From Ligula intestinalis (taxonomy: Eukaryota; Platyhelminthes; Cestoda; Diphyllobothriidea; Diphyllobothriidae), in NCBI GenBank assembly GCA_036362985.1, contig JAYGXS010000003.1:66921075-66985074 (forward strand): a stretch of 64,000 nucleotides of DNA, given 5' to 3'. Below, in pieces: positions 59,050 through 64,000 of the stretch. The first letter of the stretch is position 1. The number at the start of each line of letters is the position of its first letter. The notes under the pieces are model-generated. The model ran no database searches. It saw only the letters and a program-made list of their open reading frames with translations, and was not told the DNA's origin. A program made the translations under genes and the position numbers.

Positions 59050-59640
59050 AACCCGCTCAACCCGTTTGAACCGGTGGCAAGACAAAGTCAAGATGACCGA
59101 ACGGGATCGGGTGTAGGCCGCTTTCATCAATGCAGGCCAGAACACCACCTAACTTAGTCTCAATGGACGGTAGTCTTTTGCGCTGGTATTATCACACTTT
59201 TTGCCCTCGCTGACGTTCACTCGGTGCCAAGACAGACTCAAGGAAATTAATGCTGGTTCTGCTACTACTGCCACTGCTATTGCTATTTATTGAACTAGTA
59301 ACAAGGAGTGTAGCTAAGTGGTAGTAGTACTGGTACTATTTCTGACGCTATTACTCGTAAAAATTGGCGTTTATTAAGGTCAGCATTGGGCTCATATGTC
59401 CTCAATGTTAACAAGAAGTGTGAACCTCGGATTATGATATTCCTAATGAGTACAGGGTAGAAGCCCAGAGCACAACAGGGCTTCCCTTGGTTTCCGTCCA
59501 CTCAGCTCTATCCACCAGCCCATGGCAGTTTCTATTTATGTTTGACTACGGTCACCAGGATACTGCTGCCAGAAGTTGTATGTCTACATAAGGAGTGCTT
59601 ATGCTAGTAATAATTCCTCCTTAGACCAGAGGACGACCGG
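59050..59640 (+). repeat. Dispersed repeat G, copy 2
   Basis: Aligns with 4580-5225 in the same orientation. This copy lacks the internal block corresponding to about 4930-5030. Confidence 0.65.
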
Positions 59641-59644
59641 AGGA

Positions 59645-61265
59645 CCACCAAGAAACTTTTGGCATACCGCAGTATCGAACTCACTTCGAGGTGAAGGGGA
59701 CGTCTCCTGTCTAATAGGAGAACAATCTTCCCCCAGAATCAATTAACCTAGGTATATCCTATCCCATCCCGACACAACTACTTCATGGCCAACTAATCCA
59801 GGACGCCTGCTCTTAATAGCGTAGCATGAGATATCATGCTAGCTATCTGCAGACCACACGTACTGCTCTCAAAACTATTGGTAAAGCTTGAGAACACCAG
59901 ACTCTTTCTCTGGAACGTGATTCTTCGCGACACACGCCATAAGAAACAGTAGGCCTGCACATGAGGTCTTCATCAAAACGATGAAATCCATTTTAGCGCC
60001 ATATTAGGCTTAGAAAAAAAGCCACAATGCGGCTTGCCGTTTTTTTTTCAATGTGGGTAGAGGGCGAAGCGCGCATTTTAGCCAGGTAACTTAAAAGAAG
60101 GCTCTAGGTTGCATGATAACATGTACCAACGGACGGAGAGTCACAAAGTGCCACACAGAGGCCGCGAAGGGGCTACGCTTATGACGTCTGTTTATGCAAT
60201 TTGGGCCATTGAAGTGAGACATCTACCCGGCACCGAGTCACAAAGCCTAGCCTGCTACCGGTGCTGATTTAGTTGCGGGTCAGAGGTACACTACGAAAAG
60301 GCTAAGCAAGCGATAATACCATGCGTGAGTTGCAAGGACTTTCATTGGCTGTTATGCAGGGGCTATGGAACCGTCAAAATTTCGGCATGTGTCTGCGCGC
60401 GCAGGCCAGTCGGACAGACAGATAGATTAGGTGACTGCGAGAAAAGTCTCTAGAAATCCACAGATTAATTACCTTCCTTTCTCCGTCAGTGTCTACGCGG
60501 AGGCAGAGCCACCCACATTCGGTCCCCACGCTTTCACGAGGTCCTGCAGTTGCATGCAGCTAGCCCTGTCACGTCATGCGATTAAATAAGTCGTCTCCTC
60601 CGGTGTCTTACCTTCTGGCAGGTTTCGTACTCGATTGGTTTGTTTTGCCATCACCTTTGGGGGGGGGGAAGTGTTGTGGGATGCACCGCAGCCAGCAGCT
60701 GACAAAGAAGTCATCTGCTGTTTACGAAAGGTGTGCTGGACTGAGTCCAGTGAACAGATGGAGGGCTTTAAAGTGCATATGTTGCTTATAAGGGGATTAT
60801 GCTAGCAAAAAAAATCCTAGAGGAATAACGTGTCTAAAGCTAGGTTTAAAATTATAGATTAATTTTTAAAAAACATACATCATAGTAATAGATTATGTTA
60901 TATGCTGATGGTGCAGAGAGTCAAATATTTTGGGGTTTGTAATAAACAACGACAGGAAAACGCGGATTGTTGGTTTCCGCTCCATCTGCCATCGTCAGTC
61001 AGCCTTACCATGGATCTGGCTGGGAAATGGAGACTTTAATCAGGGGCACTTGGACATGCAACATATGAATCCAAAGATTCTCTCTGTCAAATATTCGGAG
61101 TCATATGCGAAAGGAGCGCATCCATTTATCTTAACTTCAGCCCGTTAAAGGTGTGACGAATGGCACCAATGCCTGTCCCCTCCTTCGTTCTTCAATGTCC
61201 GCGCCCCCAAACGTCATCCGTTTTCGCAGGCGGCTGTTCTCACTCGCTAACCTGAGGACCTCTTG
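59645..61265. other. Spacer
   Basis: Somewhat more GC-rich between 60100 and 60580. A G run lies at 60660-60668. No gene recognised. Confidence 0.35.
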
Positions 61266-61277
61266 ATCGATATTCAA

Positions 61278-61320
61278 TCACACACACACACACGTGCGCA
61301 CACAGGCGGGCACACGCGCG
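61278..61320 (+). repeat. (CA)n-like microsatellite
   Basis: A CA run followed by interrupted GC/CA dinucleotides. Confidence 0.8.
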
Positions 61321-62810
61321 CCCATCTACTCGCGGTTTCTCAATGGCCACTTATACACGCCAAGCCGCGGCCACGCAACTGGGAGATTCTACAGGCGACA
61401 CAAGCCCTGACTTCAACAGCGGCCACTACTGCCTGAAACATCAACTTCGGTTTCTGTACACAATAAAATTCTCATTCTGCTGAATTCCACCTTTTACCTT
61501 TTATCTGGGATTCGATCTGATAATTGTATCGATTTATGTACAATCACTGCTTGGACCGCTACAGAGGTTTTTGCCCTGAACTTCACTTTAAATTCTGCAT
61601 AGAGTCGCAGTTTTCCAGTGCCATTGTAAGCTGTGAGTGTATGTGGGGGTCCTTTGTCCGCACTTCTGACGTGAAAACACTAATTGGATCACAGTAGGTC
61701 TGACAACGTCACCTTGACGGAGGAATAAGAGATAATTCTGGAATTTTACACAGCGTACTAATGAAGACTGTCAGCTGACAGAAAATCTCAACACCAATAG
61801 AAGAGTTATTAATTGCAATAAGGGTGCAGTATTACAATTGCTGTATCTTATAAATATTGCTACTATCTGTGCTTGAATTAACTGGTTCTGTTACTGTTTT
61901 TACTAATGTCTTTGATGAAGGATCCGCGACGCATTCAGAAACGTTAGGCTTGTCCTAGTGCTCAAACGTTCTTCTTCTTCTTCTTCTCCTCGAACAAAGA
62001 CTGACTGACCCTTCTCACAAATTCATAACCAAGAGTGTTGGCTCGATAAAAATTAAGGGAAACAGGGGGTCCCAAGAACGTTACTGAAGCCAAAGAAAAT
62101 ATTTAAGCCCAACTAAACGCATCATGAATCTACAGTGTGCCTCTTTTTCTTCGTACTCGCTCAGCAGTCATGGGGACAGTCTAAGTTACAATATTGTTAA
62201 ACAGAAGCCAAAGCCGGCAGTTTAACTGATCAAAGGCCGGTCGAAAGAGATAAATGCACCTGGATACAAGCCATTGCAAGTCGACAAATATGCTCTCCCA
62301 CCGGGCACCCACCGACATGGCTTCGAACTCGGTTTTACACCGTTGCAGACTCTTGAGTGGAGCAAAAGAAGACTTATATGCGTACTCCCATACTCAGAAT
62401 TGAAGCCAGCCTCCACTAGGCGCTTATTTGTGAACCTTAGCTGAACGGCAACTCGGCTGCTATTAAAATACCAAAGTGCAGACCACACCCCTTATGGGGT
62501 CACCAGACGACCTACTGACGTGCTGAGGACGAAAATTTTTGTACTGCGCCGACGTCTGAGGCTACCGCGCCTGAATTGTGAACAACATAGCCCATGTGAT
62601 TTTGCCTCACCGTCTACTGCCGACATTCAAGCTAGCATCTTGGGTCATCGGAAAAATCAAGTCACGTGTGAAAGCAGACACATTTTTTTCAAAACGCACT
62701 TTTACATTCCCTCCATGCAGTGCCGAAACATAGCTCCTCAAGTACGCCACACTGACCCTTTTAAAGGTGGCTTAAGAATTACTCATTTGTCAGCACAGCA
62801 GTATCGTTCT
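61321..62810. other. Spacer with a weak PLE-tail scrap and a possible SINE scrap
   Basis: At 61911-61942 'tttgatgaagg' is followed by AGAAACGTTAGG, resembling a decayed hammerhead-like tail, with a CTT run at 61969-61988. At about 62310-62340 the minus strand has GAGTTCGAAGCC, a B-box-like match, without a clear A box. Confidence 0.35.
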
Positions 62811-62814
62811 AATG

Positions 62815-63215
62815 GTATTCAATGCGAAAATACTTGGAGCTGCTCCACGATTTTACTTTACAGTGTCTCCTCGCCTACTGAACGAGAGGGGGCTGAAGAC
62901 CTTTGAGCGATTCGTCTGTTGGAGACTGCCGCCCATCGCAACTGCGCCGACCCATCCTGCTCTCGTCTGCCATGACCCACACTCACGTGTGAAAAATTGT
63001 CCACTCTGCGTGCTATCGGTATTTTAACGCTATCGGATGACTCGCCACTTGATAAGTGTGTAAGCTTGAAGTAAATCGATGCTCATCGTCACGAGAACAC
63101 CTGGAGCTGCTCCAAGGTTTTACTTATCAGCGCCTCCTCGCCTAATCAACGAAGAGGGTGGGGGGGGTTTGAAGAGCTCTGAGCTATTCGCCAATAGCGA
63201 TTCCTCTGTGCGCTC
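62815..63215 (+). repeat. Direct duplication of about 110 bp, offset about 270 bp
   Basis: 'ggagctgctcca' then 'ttttactt' and 'cctcctcgcct'-type blocks at 62832-62930 recur at 63102-63200 ('cgaga'/'gaaga' plus 'gggg', 'gagc' and 'attcg'). Confidence 0.6.
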
Positions 63216-63499
63216 ACATGGGTAGTCTCGGCGACAGATTAGCCCCCACGTACACATCGCAAGACACTTTTTGTCTGCGTTCGAGCGTCTAAATTGTACG
63301 CAACAGGTTGCGCGTTCAAGTCTCTGTTGCGCATGACCTCAGCGGCTGTTGACAGACTTCGAGAGTGAGCTCCAAGACCGAACGAAAGGAGTGAGCGAGT
63401 ACCTTAACCGATGATCGATGAACGTCCATGCACAAATGCCTACACGCTTCATCAAAACCGACAAGCGAATTCCTTGGCTCAATTTTTTAGAGTTTTGTG

Positions 63500-63645
63500 C
63501 TTCAAAATCCAAACGTCGCTGGGTTCGAGCACCGTGTAGTGCGCAAGCTGAGGCTGGAGATGACGGGTTGATGATATTTACTAAGCCAGCAATGGTCATT
63601 TTAGTTTCCCTTGCCTTTGCTGGCATTCTTTATGTGCCTATAAAC
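63500..63645 (+). repeat. S2 SINE copy, plus strand
   Basis: GGGTTCGAGCACC (B-box-like) at 63519, followed by the S2 tail: 'gatgacgggttgatga', 'aagccagcaatggtcatttt', 'agtttcccttgcctttgct'. The A box is unclear. Confidence 0.5.
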
Positions 63646-64000
63646 ATATTTTGCCTGACGTTTCATCGCAAAGTATTGCAGATGAGTAATAGTCATCCGC
63701 ATACAACAACCTTACTGATGTTGAAGACCACTCTGGCGAGCAATTTCATAGGGAAATATCTTCTGCTGAAAATGAAAAAAATTACTTTAATCTGTATACC
63801 GGAGTAGTTTTCAGTATATTTTTTCGTCAAGGATCAGTCCTAAGATAAAAGCAGAGCAGGGTGGCAGAATATTAATTAAGCTTTTGAGAAAAATAATAAT
63901 CTTCTGCCTGTTCCGTTTCAAAATTTTCAATTCACTGATTCTGCTCTATAGATGGAAAGTGTTTGGAAATAGTTTGCCTATAGCTTAAGAGAGAAAATTG
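63646..64000. other. AT-rich end of window
   Basis: The 129-codon plus frame 63418-63807 overlaps the SINE and is not recognised. Confidence 0.35.

Noticed and set aside
63418..63807. 129-codon frame with a hydrophobic segment
   Set aside because: It overlaps an S2 SINE copy and the hydrophobic stretch is encoded by the SINE tail; no family recognised.
1..64000. CRISPR array, operons or bacterial genes
   Set aside because: No regularly spaced short repeats, no long dense open frames and no ribosome-binding sites; everything points to a metazoan repeat-rich region.

Overview
This looks like a gene-poor stretch of a draft animal genome, most probably a flatworm and perhaps a diphyllobothriid-type tapeworm. 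That placement is an inference. It rests on the abundance and protein character of Penelope-like elements (PLEs) with a GIY-YIG endonuclease, a CR1-type LINE, DD37E-like Tc1/mariner relics, tRNA-headed SINEs and a degenerate CCCTAA array of the metazoan telomere type. A run of 10 Ns at 17887-17896 marks an assembly gap. I found no intact host protein-coding gene, no rRNA and no convincing functional tRNA gene. Nearly every open frame is short and unrecognisable, or is a fragment of a transposable element.

Layout. 0-9 kb: tRNA-headed SINE copies, two of them in head-out inverted pairs, a dispersed element at 0.77-1.24 kb shared with 26.1 kb, and a 0.6-kb repeat shared with 59 kb. 9.4-10 kb: an orphan PLE tail with a decayed hammerhead ribozyme. 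11.1-11.9 kb: a dead Tc1/mariner copy. 12-17.5 kb: a mosaic of PLE pieces (GIY-YIG endonuclease at 15.6-16.35 kb), direct repeats, a foldback SINE and a piece of another foldback element. 17.5-26 kb: almost featureless AT-rich DNA with an interstitial telomere-like array at 24.2-24.4 kb. 26-31.4 kb: palindromes and dispersed repeats. 31.5-33.5 kb: the best PLE, with a reverse transcriptase, a GIY-YIG endonuclease and a near-canonical type I hammerhead ribozyme in its tail. 34.5-40.9 kb: two diverged copies of a unit containing a mariner relic, broken by two insertions of a further 0.56-kb repeat, followed by a PLE endonuclease fragment. 43.7-47 kb: a large foldback element with a 396-bp TA-flanked MITE in one arm, then a CR1-like LINE relic. 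47-47.5 and 53.8-54.7 kb: two more PLE endonuclease relics. 55-56.2 kb: a GGA-expanded tandem duplication and a perfect 20-bp hairpin. 57-64 kb: sparse repeats.

How the parts relate. The coding remnants are retroelement and transposon enzymes: RT plus GIY-YIG endonuclease for PLEs, APE endonuclease plus RT for the LINE, and a DD37E-type transposase for the mariners. All are broken by stops or frameshifts. The non-coding families (SINEs, MITE, foldbacks, repeats R, E, F and D) are probably non-autonomous parasites or pieces of these. The two most interesting items are the hammerhead ribozyme at 33433-33483 with its decayed relatives, and the foldback element at 43.75-45.15 kb. The arms of the foldback encode the same unrecognised peptide, and one arm preserves the empty site of the MITE inserted in the other.

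All repeat relationships were found by eye, so boundaries are approximate to about 10-30 bases and identities are estimates.
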